Shown: in pieces, positions 15,637 to 23,632 of the stretch
How positions within the stretch are numbered: position 1 is the first letter of the stretch
Layout: every line of letters starts with the position of its first letter
Origin: Novosphingobium rosa NBRC 15208
GTDB taxonomy: Bacteria; Pseudomonadota; Alphaproteobacteria; Sphingomonadales; Sphingomonadaceae
Reading direction: 5' to 3'
NCBI RefSeq assembly: GCF_001598555.1
Contig: NZ_BCZE01000066.1
Location: 1-45,594, forward strand
Length of the DNA: 45,594 nucleotides
Notes under the pieces: generated by a model
Told to the model about the DNA's origin: nothing
The model's database searches: none
What the model saw: only the letters and a program-made list of their open reading frames with translations
Program-made: the position numbers and the translations under genes

Positions 15637-18519
15637 GTGATTTCCAGAAAGAAGACGCTTGCCCTGCGCCCGGCCCTGTGGGCCCTGATGGCAGGCATGA
15701 CCTTGCCCACCGTGGTTCATGCGGCCAGCACCCCGGCCGGCAATGCTGCGCAGCAAGACAGCGCACCGGTCGCCACACCCGACAGTCCGTCCCCCGCCAA
15801 GCCCACCGATCAGGAGATCGTGGTCACGGGCTCACGCGTGATCTCCAACGGCAACAACAGCCCCACGCCCACCACCATCATCAGCGCCAACGATCTGCTG
15901 AAGGCCCAGCCCGGCACGGTGGCGCAGGCCCTGCAAAATCTTCCCGTATTCCAGGGCTCATTGGGTCAGGGCACGGGCACGGGCGGCAGCACCGGCGGCC
16001 CCAACGGTGCTGCCAATGCCGTCAATCTGCGCAATCTGGGCCTGTTTCGTACCCTGGTGCTTTTTGATGGCAACCGGGTTCAACCCTCGGCCAACACGGG
16101 TCTCGTCACCATCGACATGATCCCGCAAATGCTCTTGCAGCGGGTCGATGTCGTCACCGGGGGCGTTTCAGCCGTTTATGGTTCGGATGCGATTTCCGGC
16201 GTGGTCAATTTCGTCACCGACAAGAAGTTCAACGGGGTGAAGCTGAAGGCGCAATATGGCATCTCGCAACTGGGGGATGATCCCACACTGGATACCGGCA
16301 TCGCCGTGGGCAAGAAGCTGTTCGATGGACGCGGCCATTTCGAAGCCAGTTTCGAATATTTCAATGATCCCGGCATCTTCGACCAGAGCCAGCGCACCAA
16401 TGGCAATCAATGGACCATTCAGGGCGCGGGGACCGTGGCCAATCCCTACCGACTCTACTCGAATACTCGCGTGGCCAGCACCAGCTTTGGTGGGCTGATC
16501 ACGAGCGGGCCGCTGGCCGGGCAGAATTTCACCCAGAATGGCGTGCTATCCCCCTTTCAGGCGGGCGGCGCCACGGCCACCAGCGGCTTCCAGACCGGCG
16601 GCGATGGCGGCTATTACAACAACACCTCGCTCAAGGGCTCGCTGCGGTCCAAGCGCGTCTACAGCCGCTTTGACTATGACGTGACCGACACCACCAAATT
16701 CTGGCTGGAAGGCTTCGGCGCCTTCAATCGCAACAGCTATGCCAACCAGTCGCTGGGCTTCAGCAATATGGCGATCAGCGCGCAGAACGCCTTCCTACCC
16801 GAGCAATATCAATATGGCACCGCCGCCACCACCTTCAACATGAGCCAGATCCCGCTCAACATCGGGCCGCATGTCAGCAATTTCGACACGACCAGTTACT
16901 GGATCAATGGCGGATTGAGCGGCAATCTGGGCCGTGGCTTCAAATGGCAGGTGGGTGCCAGCCATGGCTTTTCGCAGCAAAAGCAGACCGTGCTGCGCAA
17001 CATCAACTATGCCAAGCTCTCCGCCGCGCTCGATGCCGTGAAGGATCCCTCCACCGGCAACATCGTCTGCCGGGTGACGCTGACCAATCCCGGCCTCTAT
17101 CCCGGCTGCACTCCGCTCAATCTGTTCGGGCCGACCGCAGCGTCCTCGCAGGCGTTGTCTTACGTCACAGATACGACCACAAGCTGGGCCAACACCACGC
17201 TGGATGAACTGACGGGTTCGATCACCGGCGCGCCCTTCAGCACCTGGGCCGGGCCGGTCAACATGGCCCTTTCGGGCGAATACCGGAAGACAGGCTTCAA
17301 CGCCAACAGCCAGGTGCCGCCCACCGATTATGCCGATTGCACCGGCCTGCGCTTCAACTGCACTGTGGGCGGCACGCGCCTGCATCAGGTGACCTTCGCC
17401 ATCGTGCCCCAGGTCCATCAAATCGTGGGCGAAGTGGCGCTGGAAGGTGACGTGCCGCTGGCGCGCGATGTTCATTTCCTGAAAGCGCTCGATCTCAACC
17501 TTGCCGCACGCTACGCCAATTACAACACCTTCGGCGGCGCATGGACCTGGAAGGTCGGCGTGGACTGGCATGTCTCGGACGATATCCGGCTGCGCGCCAC
17601 GCGCTCGCGTGACTTCCGCGCGCCCAACCTCAACGACCTTTATGCCGGCAACACCATCAGCCGCAGCAATGTCGTCGACCAGCTGACCGGCGCGACACTG
17701 ATCAACCAGCAATATTCAACAGCTGGCAACCCCAACCTCAAGCCCGAGGTGGGCAACACGCTGACGCTGGGCCTGGTCTATACGCCGCATTGGCTGCCGC
17801 ATTTCAGCTTCTCCGCCGATGCCTATGACATCAAGATCACCAATGCCATCACCGCCATCAACGGCACCTCGGCCAGCGTGCAGCAACAGTGCAACGCCAG
17901 CGGCGGCACCTCCAGCCTCTGCGCGCTGATCGTGCGCCCGGCGGCGGTCAATGGGGTGGCGCAGAATGCCACCTTCTTCTACAACATCCCGGTCAATGCC
18001 TCCTCCCTGAAAACCAAGGGCATCGATTTCGAGGCCAATTACGCCACCACCATCGCCAACCGCCCGATTTCGCTGCGGGCCATGGCCACCTGGCAACCGA
18101 CCTTGCGGCAGGTGACCCCGGGCCTGTCCGACATGGAAGTGTCAGGCGCTGCCTATTCCTCGATCGGCATCGGCGCCACGCCCGCATGGCGGGTAACCGG
18201 TTTCCTGAACTTCAGCCCCACCGATACGTTCACCGCCACCATCATCCAGCGCTGGCGCTCCTCGCTCAAGTGGAATGCCGATCCCACGCTGGTTTATGCC
18301 ATTCCCAAGATCCCAGCCTTTGGCTGGACCAACCTCAATCTTTCGTGGAAGCCGAAGACGTCCGAGACAGAATTCTACGTCAACGTCACCAATCTGTTCA
18401 ACCAGACCGCGCCGATCTTTACCAGTTCCCAGGCCAATCCGGGCGTCTTCGGCGCCTATGTGGCCACGGACGACTATATCGGCCGCTACTTCACCGTGGG
18501 CGCGAGGATGAAGTTCTGA
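15637..18519 (+). CDS. TonB-dependent receptor, first gene of ceramidase-like/LigAB operon
   Basis: This is a predicted 960-residue receptor. The GTG at 15637 is preferred because GGAGG lies about 9 nt upstream; an in-frame ATG at 15628 abuts that Shine-Dalgarno directly. Signal peptide to about VVHA (29), TonB box QEIVVTGS at 59-66, and a plug with LPVFQGSLGQGTGTGGSTGG and VVTGGVSAVYGSDAISG. The C-terminus is RYFTVGARMKF. It belongs to the large GGVSAVYGSDA class used by sphingomonads for many organic substrates, including aromatics. It has no STN domain. It is strikingly similar to the STN-bearing receptor at 24096-27272. The next gene overlaps its stop codon by one base, tying transport to the exported hydrolase. 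It likely imports the substrate processed by the operon. Confidence 0.88.
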   Translation: MISRKKTLALRPALWALMAGMTLPTVVHAASTPAGNAAQQDSAPVATPDSPSPAKPTDQEIVVTGSRVISNGNNSPTPTTIISANDLLKAQPGTVAQALQNLPVFQGSLGQGTGTGGSTGGPNGAANAVNLRNLGLFRTLVLFDGNRVQPSANTGLVTIDMIPQMLLQRVDVVTGGVSAVYGSDAISGVVNFVTDKKFNGVKLKAQYGISQLGDDPTLDTGIAVGKKLFDGRGHFEASFEYFNDPGIFDQSQRTNGNQWTIQGAGTVANPYRLYSNTRVASTSFGGLITSGPLAGQNFTQNGVLSPFQAGGATATSGFQTGGDGGYYNNTSLKGSLRSKRVYSRFDYDVTDTTKFWLEGFGAFNRNSYANQSLGFSNMAISAQNAFLPEQYQYGTAATTFNMSQIPLNIGPHVSNFDTTSYWINGGLSGNLGRGFKWQVGASHGFSQQKQTVLRNINYAKLSAALDAVKDPSTGNIVCRVTLTNPGLYPGCTPLNLFGPTAASSQALSYVTDTTTSWANTTLDELTGSITGAPFSTWAGPVNMALSGEYRKTGFNANSQVPPTDYADCTGLRFNCTVGGTRLHQVTFAIVPQVHQIVGEVALEGDVPLARDVHFLKALDLNLAARYANYNTFGGAWTWKVGVDWHVSDDIRLRATRSRDFRAPNLNDLYAGNTISRSNVVDQLTGATLINQQYSTAGNPNLKPEVGNTLTLGLVYTPHWLPHFSFSADAYDIKITNAITAINGTSASVQQQCNASGGTSSLCALIVRPAAVNGVAQNATFFYNIPVNASSLKTKGIDFEANYATTIANRPISLRAMATWQPTLRQVTPGLSDMEVSGAAYSSIGIGATPAWRVTGFLNFSPTDTFTATIIQRWRSSLKWNADPTLVYAIPKIPAFGWTNLNLSWKPKTSETEFYVNVTNLFNQTAPIFTSSQANPGVFGAYVATDDYIGRYFTVGARMKF

Positions 18520-19814
18520 TGCGCGCGCGCCTTCTCCTCGCCGCCGCGCTGTTGCTGGGCGGAGCATCCCACGCCGTCGCCGCCCCCCTGCGGGCGGGGG
18601 CAGCGCGGGCCGATATCACACCTGCGGTCAGCGAACTGCCCGCCCCCTTCAAGACCATCGGCTCGCCCATCTATATCCGCGCGCTGGTGCTGGACAATGG
18701 CGCTCAACGCAGCGTGATCGTGGTGGGGGATCTGCCCACCATCGGCAATGGCATCTATGCCAGGCTGGTGGAACAGGTGGCGCAGGCGGGCGGCACCACG
18801 CCCGACCATGTCATCCTGGCCGTTACCCATATGCACAATGCGGTGCGCATCGATCCCAATCCGGTGGGGATCATGCTGCCGGGGTCAGCGGTCATCACCG
18901 AGAAAACCATCGCCACCATGCTGGCCACGGTGAAGCAGGCAGCGGCTAATCTGCGACCAGCCCGGGCGGGCTATGCCATGGGCCAGACCAATCTGCTGGC
19001 CGATCGCGGTCCCCGCCCCCAACGGCAGGGCCAGCCCGAGGAGAACGGCCCCATCGACCGCCATATCGGCGTGCTGAAGGTGGAAGGCATGGATGGCCAG
19101 CCCATCGCCATGCTGGTCAATGCCCCCATCGAACCAGTGCTTGCCCTCTCCGATCTCACGCAGGTCAATGCCGATTTGGCAGGCGCTGCCGAACGCTATG
19201 TGGAGCAGCGCTATGGTGACAAGGCGGTGGTGCTGTACACGGTGGGCTCGGCTGAAAGCCTGCCCTATTCGGCAAGGCCGCGCAAAGGCCTGCCTCAGGC
19301 CGATCTGTCCGCATTGATCCAGGCGACCGGCACGCTGCTGGGCGAGGAGATCATCGAAACCGCCGCGCTGGCCAGGACCGAGCCGGTGATCGAGATGGGG
19401 GCCGCCGCCAAGATCCTGATGTGCCCCGGCAAGGAAACCACGCCGCTCAACCTGCCCGACAAATGCTCGGATGCGCCGGGCGCCAGCCTGCCCCGCTGCA
19501 TCTTTACCGACAAGCCCACCGCCCCGGTGCCGCTGCGGATCGGCGTTGTGAAGCTGGGCGGGCTCGATCTGGTGCAGGCCGATGCCAACATCACCAAGCC
19601 GGTGTGGCAGGCCTTCCGCAAGGCAAGCGGGGCGGACAGCGACACGGCGCTGATCTCGCTGCTTTATGGCCCGATGCATTATGTGGTGGAGGACGCGGCC
19701 TATCCTTCCAACAGCTATCGCGTCACCGCCTCCATGGCGCAGCGCGGCTGCGCGGCGCAGGGCTTTATCGATAGCGCGCAGGCGCTGATCCGGCAGGCAG
19801 GCAAGAAAGGATGA
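18519..19814 (+). CDS. Exported ceramidase-like hydrolase (copy 1 in operon)
   Basis: This 431-residue protein starts at ATG 18519, overlapping the receptor's TGA (TGATG). The open frame extends far upstream inside the receptor, but a signal peptide begins precisely here (MRARLLLAAALLLGG...AVAA). It matches the neutral/alkaline ceramidase N-terminal catalytic domain: AGAARADITPAV at about 27-37 and the zinc-type THMH motif at 103-106 (VILAVTHMHNA). It lacks the C-terminal domain of full-length ceramidases (usually above 600 residues). The GDxSP segment that carries the nucleophile in Pseudomonas ceramidase is not evident; the region reads TVGSAESLPYS. A CPGK-x-TTPLNLPD-x-CSDAPGA segment with clustered Cys is shared with copy 2 (22307). 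It is probably a periplasmic hydrolase of an amide or ester; the substrate is unknown. Confidence 0.75.
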   Translation: MRARLLLAAALLLGGASHAVAAPLRAGAARADITPAVSELPAPFKTIGSPIYIRALVLDNGAQRSVIVVGDLPTIGNGIYARLVEQVAQAGGTTPDHVILAVTHMHNAVRIDPNPVGIMLPGSAVITEKTIATMLATVKQAAANLRPARAGYAMGQTNLLADRGPRPQRQGQPEENGPIDRHIGVLKVEGMDGQPIAMLVNAPIEPVLALSDLTQVNADLAGAAERYVEQRYGDKAVVLYTVGSAESLPYSARPRKGLPQADLSALIQATGTLLGEEIIETAALARTEPVIEMGAAAKILMCPGKETTPLNLPDKCSDAPGASLPRCIFTDKPTAPVPLRIGVVKLGGLDLVQADANITKPVWQAFRKASGADSDTALISLLYGPMHYVVEDAAYPSNSYRVTASMAQRGCAAQGFIDSAQALIRQAGKKG

Positions 19815-19818
19815 TCCG

Positions 19819-20085
19819 ATGAACGATGTCGAAGTGGGCAAGTTCCACAAGGAGGCGGCACGGAAGGGCTATGCCCTCAACGCCATGTGCTACTCGCTCA
19901 ACGATGCGGAAAACCGTGCCGCCTATGCCGCCGATCCGGGCGCCTATTGCGACCGTTATCAGCTTTCCGCCGAAGAACGCGAGGCCGCGCTCAGCCGGGA
20001 CAAGACCCGGCTGCTGAACGCCGGTGGCAACATGTATTTCTTCGCCAAGCTCGACCGGGCCTTCCGCGCCCCCAAGGAGGGTTGA
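19819..20085 (+). CDS. ligA: LigA-like small subunit of extradiol dioxygenase
   Basis: This 88-residue protein has AAGGA 7 nt upstream of its ATG and starts 4 bp after the ceramidase-like gene. It is all-helical in character, with GYALNAMCYSLNDAENRAAY, DRYQLSAEEREA and a closing GGNMYFFAKLDRAF. These are hallmarks of the LigA domain, the small alpha subunit that caps the active site of protocatechuate 4,5-dioxygenase. At 88 residues it is clearly shorter than the 139-residue LigA of Sphingobium SYK-6. The large subunit follows after 4 bp, so the pair is surely co-expressed. The symbol marks the family, not a proven protocatechuate substrate. Confidence 0.8.
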   Translation: MNDVEVGKFHKEAARKGYALNAMCYSLNDAENRAAYAADPGAYCDRYQLSAEEREAALSRDKTRLLNAGGNMYFFAKLDRAFRAPKEG

Positions 20086-20089
20086 TCCC

Positions 20090-20932
20090 ATGAGCACTGT
20101 TCTTGCCGGCATGGGCACATCGCATGTGCCGATCATCGGGCGCACGCTGAACGCCGGGCGCCAGGAAGAGGTCGCCTTCAAACCCTTCTTCGACACGTTT
20201 CACGAGATCAGGGACTGGGCCGAGGAGGCCAGGCCCACCGTCGCCATCGTGATCTACAACGATCACGGGCTCAACTTCTTCCTCGACAACATGCCCACCT
20301 TCGCCGTCGGTCTGGCCGATGAATACCGCCCCGCCGATGAAGGCTTCGGGCCGCCCAAACCGCGCGTCTTCACCGGCGCGCCGGATCTCGGCTGGCATAT
20401 CGTGAACAGGCTGATCGAGGACGAATTCGATATCTCCGCCTGCCGCGCCATGAAGCTGGATCATGCCTGCACCACCGCGCTGGACCTGATCTGGGGCGCG
20501 AACAGCGTGCCGCCGGTGACGATCATCCCGGTGGTGATCAACGCCGTGCAGCCCCCCTTCCCCAAGCCTTCGCGCTGCCTTGCCTTTGGGCAGGCGATCG
20601 GGCGGGCGGTGCGCTCGCATGTCGGCGATGCGCGGGTGCTGGTGATCGGCAGCGGCGGCCTTTCCCATGAGCTGGGTGAATTCGGCAAGATCAACGAGGA
20701 CTTCGACAGGCATTGCATGGAGAAGATCGTCGCTGAACCTGAGGTGCTTGCCACCCATACCAACGATCAGATCGTGGATCTGGCGGGCGCGCAGGGGGTG
20801 GAGCTGATGACCTGGCTGGTGATGCGCGGCGCACTGGAAAGCGCTTCGCCCAAGGTCGCCGCCAGCCTCTATCACGCGCCGATCTCGCATACCGGCGGCG
20901 CCGTGATGTTGCTGGAGGATCAGCCCGCCTGA
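20090..20932 (+). CDS. ligB: LigB-family class III extradiol dioxygenase large subunit
   Basis: This 280-residue cytoplasmic enzyme starts at ATG 20090 with GGAGG upstream; an upstream in-frame extension overlaps ligA and is rejected. LigB-family iron ligands are in place: His12 (GTSHVPIIG), His59 (YNDHGLNFF) and Glu238 (QGVELMTW). The likely catalytic histidine is His193 (GGLSHELG), and His125 (LDHACTTAL) is also conserved. With Fe(II), such enzymes cleave the ring of protocatechuate or related catechols (gallate, methylgallates) next to the hydroxyls. It forms an alpha/beta pair with the gene 4 bp upstream. It is the only obvious aromatic ring-cleavage enzyme in the window. No downstream meta-pathway genes (dehydrogenase, LigI, LigJ, LigK) are seen, so the product must be handled by genes elsewhere. 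Confidence 0.85.
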   Translation: MSTVLAGMGTSHVPIIGRTLNAGRQEEVAFKPFFDTFHEIRDWAEEARPTVAIVIYNDHGLNFFLDNMPTFAVGLADEYRPADEGFGPPKPRVFTGAPDLGWHIVNRLIEDEFDISACRAMKLDHACTTALDLIWGANSVPPVTIIPVVINAVQPPFPKPSRCLAFGQAIGRAVRSHVGDARVLVIGSGGLSHELGEFGKINEDFDRHCMEKIVAEPEVLATHTNDQIVDLAGAQGVELMTWLVMRGALESASPKVAASLYHAPISHTGGAVMLLEDQPA

Positions 20933-20946
20933 AGGCGCATGACACG

Positions 20947-20973
20947 GCAGGCGGGGCGCAAGATCCCGCCTGC
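20947..20973 (+). terminator. Intercistronic hairpin between ligB and MFS gene
   Basis: GCAGGCGGG (20947-20955) and CCCGCCTGC (20965-20973) form a perfect 9-bp stem with a 9-nt loop. There is no following T-run, and the MFS ribosome-binding site (GGGAG) begins right after the right arm. It may cause partial termination or protect the upstream mRNA end. Confidence 0.4.
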
Positions 20974-20987
20974 GGGAGACACATCCT

Positions 20988-22307
20988 ATGACCCAAGGCA
21001 CCCATGGGCTTAACCAGACCATCACGCCGCCACCCGGCTCCGCCGGGCCAGCCCGGTCCGCGCACACCAGCGCACTCAACTGGTCCATCCTGATCCTGCT
21101 CAGCTTTGGCGTGCTGATCGCTTACGCAGACCGGGCCAGCCTGTCCGCCGCCATTGCCAATCATGACTTCAACCGCCATTTCGCCATGAGCGCGGCGGGG
21201 CGCGGCTGGCTGGGATCGGCCTTGTTCTGGTCCTATGCGCTGGCCCAGATCCCCATGGGCTGGATCGTCGATCGCTATGGCGTGAAGATGCCCTATGCCA
21301 TCGCCTTCGCCCTGTGGTGCGCGGCAACTGCAATGGCGGGGGCGATGACAGCTTTCTGGGCGCTGTTCCTCACCCGCCTGATCGTGGGCGCGATGGAGGC
21401 GGTGGTGATGCCCGCCTCCTATCGCTGGATGCGCTACAATCTCTCGGAACGGCATATCGGCAGCGCCATCGGCATTTTCACCATGGGCAACAAGATCGGC
21501 ACCGCCATCGGCGCGCCGGTGGCCGCATGGCTGATCGTCGCTTATGACTGGCGGCTGATGTTTCTGGTGACAGGCGCGCTGGGCCTGATCTGGCTGGTGC
21601 CGTGGCTGCTGATGGTCAGGAACGATCTGCCCCGGCGCGAAGACATGCCAGAGGCGCGCAAACGTGCCTCCTCGGTGCCGTTCCGGTGTATCATCGCCTC
21701 GCCGGTGGTGTGGGGCGGGATCATCGTCAACTTCTGCTACAGCTATTTCACCTTCTACTGCGTGACCTGGATGCCTTCCTATCTGGTGGAGCAGCGCGGA
21801 CTCTCACTCAACCAGTCCGGGGTCTACACCTTCTTCAGCTTTGCCGGCATTGCCGTCGTAACGCTGGCCGCCGGCTGGGCGGCAGACCGCATCATCGAAC
21901 GCGGCGGCGATCCTGTCACCACGCGCAAGGCTTTTGTGGTGGCAGGCTTCATGGGCGGCTGCACGGTGGTGCTGGGGGCCTACACCAACAGCCTAGACTG
22001 GGCACTGTTCTGGAACATCTTCTCCCTGTCCTGCCTGGGCCTTGCCAGTTCGAACAATCTGGCCCTGACCAAGGTGACGCTGATCCCGCCGCCGGCCATC
22101 GGTCTGGTCGTGGGGGTCCAGCATGTGGCGGCGGGCCTGTCGGGCGGTGTCGCCGCCAGCCTCTCCGGCTGGTTGCTGCATGTGACGGGCAGCTATGACG
22201 CGCCGATGAAGGTGATCGTGCTGTTTCTGGGACTGGGCGCGGCGGCGGCTGCCATTTTGCTGCGCCCCGAATGGTCCCCCCGTGTGGTGGCCGAGGAGAC
22301 TGACTGA
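20988..22307 (+). CDS. MFS transporter, anion:cation symporter (ACS)-like
   Basis: This is a 439-residue protein with about 12 hydrophobic segments and a hydrophilic N-terminus of about 30 residues. TM1 is followed by the family motif YADRASLSAA, and the loop 2-3 signature GWIVDRYGVK is present. A mid-protein cytoplasmic loop (MVRNDLPRREDMPEARKRAS) separates the two six-helix halves. The closest groups by these motifs are ACS carriers of carboxylates such as phthalate, glucarate or hydroxyphenylpropionate. It lies between ligAB and the second ceramidase-like gene in the same operon, and its TGA overlaps the next ATG by one base. It likely carries the aromatic acid released in the periplasm across the inner membrane. 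Substrate assignment is inference. Confidence 0.85.
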   Translation: MTQGTHGLNQTITPPPGSAGPARSAHTSALNWSILILLSFGVLIAYADRASLSAAIANHDFNRHFAMSAAGRGWLGSALFWSYALAQIPMGWIVDRYGVKMPYAIAFALWCAATAMAGAMTAFWALFLTRLIVGAMEAVVMPASYRWMRYNLSERHIGSAIGIFTMGNKIGTAIGAPVAAWLIVAYDWRLMFLVTGALGLIWLVPWLLMVRNDLPRREDMPEARKRASSVPFRCIIASPVVWGGIIVNFCYSYFTFYCVTWMPSYLVEQRGLSLNQSGVYTFFSFAGIAVVTLAAGWAADRIIERGGDPVTTRKAFVVAGFMGGCTVVLGAYTNSLDWALFWNIFSLSCLGLASSNNLALTKVTLIPPPAIGLVVGVQHVAAGLSGGVAASLSGWLLHVTGSYDAPMKVIVLFLGLGAAAAAILLRPEWSPRVVAEETD

Positions 22308-23617
22308 TGCGTTTGAGTTTGGCTCTTGCCCTTGCCACCCTGCCCATGACAGCCAACGCCGCTCCCTTACGCGTCGGGGCCGCGAAAGTGGATATCATCC
22401 CTGCGCAGACCGACCGGCAGGCCGTCTTCCCCAAGGTGAGCGATCCCCTGTTCCTACGCGCTGTGTTGATCGAGGGAGACAACAGCCGCGCCCTGATCGT
22501 GGTGGCCGATGTGCCGATGATCTCGCCCGATGCCTCGGCGGAGATCACCGCCGCTGTGGCCAAGGCCGCTCATATCGCGCCCGATCATGTGCTGCTGGCC
22601 TCCACCCACACGCATAATTCGCTACGCGTGGACCGCAGGGTGGGCGGCATTCTGCTGCCCGGCTCGCCCGTCTATGTCGATCAGGTGAAAGCCGCCGCGC
22701 TTCAGGCCGTCACACAGGCCGAAGGCAGGCTGCAACCGGCCCGCATGGGCGTGGGGCAAGGCAAGGCCTGGCTGGTGGGCGGCAAGAACGGCTGGTCTAC
22801 CGCGCTGGGCCGCTGGATCGAGCAGATCGACCGCTCCGATGATGTCAAGGTCAGCAAGGCGCTCGGCGTGGTGAGCTTCGAAACGCCGCAAGGCAAACCC
22901 ATCGCCCTGCTGATGAACTATGCCATCAATCCGGTGATCGCCATGGCCCTGCCAGGCCAGATCAGCGGCGATGTGCCCGGTGCCGCCGAGCGCTATGTGG
23001 AACAGCGTGGCGGCGGCGACACGGTGGCGATCTTCACCATCGGTTCGGCGGGCAATCCGCTTTATCGCCCCGGTGATCAGGCAGGCAGCGGCTGGCAAGG
23101 CGCCGACCCGCGTGCCCTGATCGACGCCATGGGCACAGTGCTGGGCGAGGAAGCCATTGCCGTGGCGCGGACCATGGACCGGCACACCGACCATGTGCCG
23201 ATCTCCACCCTGCTGGACGATCTCGCCTGCCCCGGCAAGGCGACCACGCCGCTCAACCTGCCCGACCGCTGCTCCGATGCGCCCGGCGCCACCCTGCCGC
23301 GCTGCGACTTTCACGACACCGATGCCCCGCCGGCCCATCTGCGCATGGGTGTGATGAAGCTGGGTGACCTGGCGCTGGTCTCCTCGGATTCCGATATCAG
23401 CGGACAGGTGGGCCTGCGGCTGCAAAACGCCTCGCCGCTGGCCAACACCTTCCTCGTGGCAACCAGCTATGGCCCGATGCATTATGTGGTGGCTGACAGC
23501 GATTACCCGCTGGGCACCTATGAAGCCACCGCCACCACGGCAAAGCGCGGCTGCGCGGCGACAGGCTATGTGGCCAGGGCTCTGGCCATGATCGAAGGGG
23601 AAGCGCCGGGCCAGTAA
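22307..23617 (+). CDS. Exported ceramidase-like hydrolase (copy 2 in operon)
   Basis: This 436-residue protein overlaps the MFS stop by one base, with GAGGAG about 8 nt upstream. Signal peptide MRLSLALALATLPMTANA is followed by the ceramidase-type core LRVGAAKVDIIPAQ and the zinc-type THTH motif at 100-103 (VLLASTHTHNS). It shares with copy 1 (18519) the segment CPGK-x-TTPLNLPD-x-CSDAPGA-x-LPRC, SYGPMHYVV-type motifs and KRGCAA near the C-terminus, but the two are clearly diverged. The canonical GDxSP nucleophile segment is again not apparent; FTIGSAGNPLYR occupies that region. Two diverged copies in one operon suggest different substrates or a heteromeric enzyme, which is inference. It is the last gene of the operon; a strong hairpin straddles its stop codon. 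Confidence 0.75.
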   Translation: MRLSLALALATLPMTANAAPLRVGAAKVDIIPAQTDRQAVFPKVSDPLFLRAVLIEGDNSRALIVVADVPMISPDASAEITAAVAKAAHIAPDHVLLASTHTHNSLRVDRRVGGILLPGSPVYVDQVKAAALQAVTQAEGRLQPARMGVGQGKAWLVGGKNGWSTALGRWIEQIDRSDDVKVSKALGVVSFETPQGKPIALLMNYAINPVIAMALPGQISGDVPGAAERYVEQRGGGDTVAIFTIGSAGNPLYRPGDQAGSGWQGADPRALIDAMGTVLGEEAIAVARTMDRHTDHVPISTLLDDLACPGKATTPLNLPDRCSDAPGATLPRCDFHDTDAPPAHLRMGVMKLGDLALVSSDSDISGQVGLRLQNASPLANTFLVATSYGPMHYVVADSDYPLGTYEATATTAKRGCAATGYVARALAMIEGEAPGQ

Positions 23618-23626
23618 GCCCGGCGC
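23603..23626. terminator. Hairpin terminator candidate with stop codon in the loop
   Basis: GCGCCGGGC (23603-23611) and GCCCGGCGC (23618-23626) form a perfect 9-bp stem around the 6-nt loop CAGTAA. The loop contains the TAA stop of the ceramidase-like gene. It lies between convergent genes and could work in both directions, but no T-run follows. Confidence 0.5.
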
Positions 23627-23632
23627 CGTTCC

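Noticed and set aside
17889..18518. Upstream extension of the ceramidase-like frame inside the receptor gene
   Set aside because: A signal peptide starts exactly at ATG 18519 and the extension overlaps receptor coding sequence in another frame.
20090..20932. Intradiol (protocatechuate 3,4-dioxygenase) identity
   Set aside because: The histidines and glutamate match the class III extradiol LigB family; intradiol enzymes have a different fold and Tyr/His ligands.
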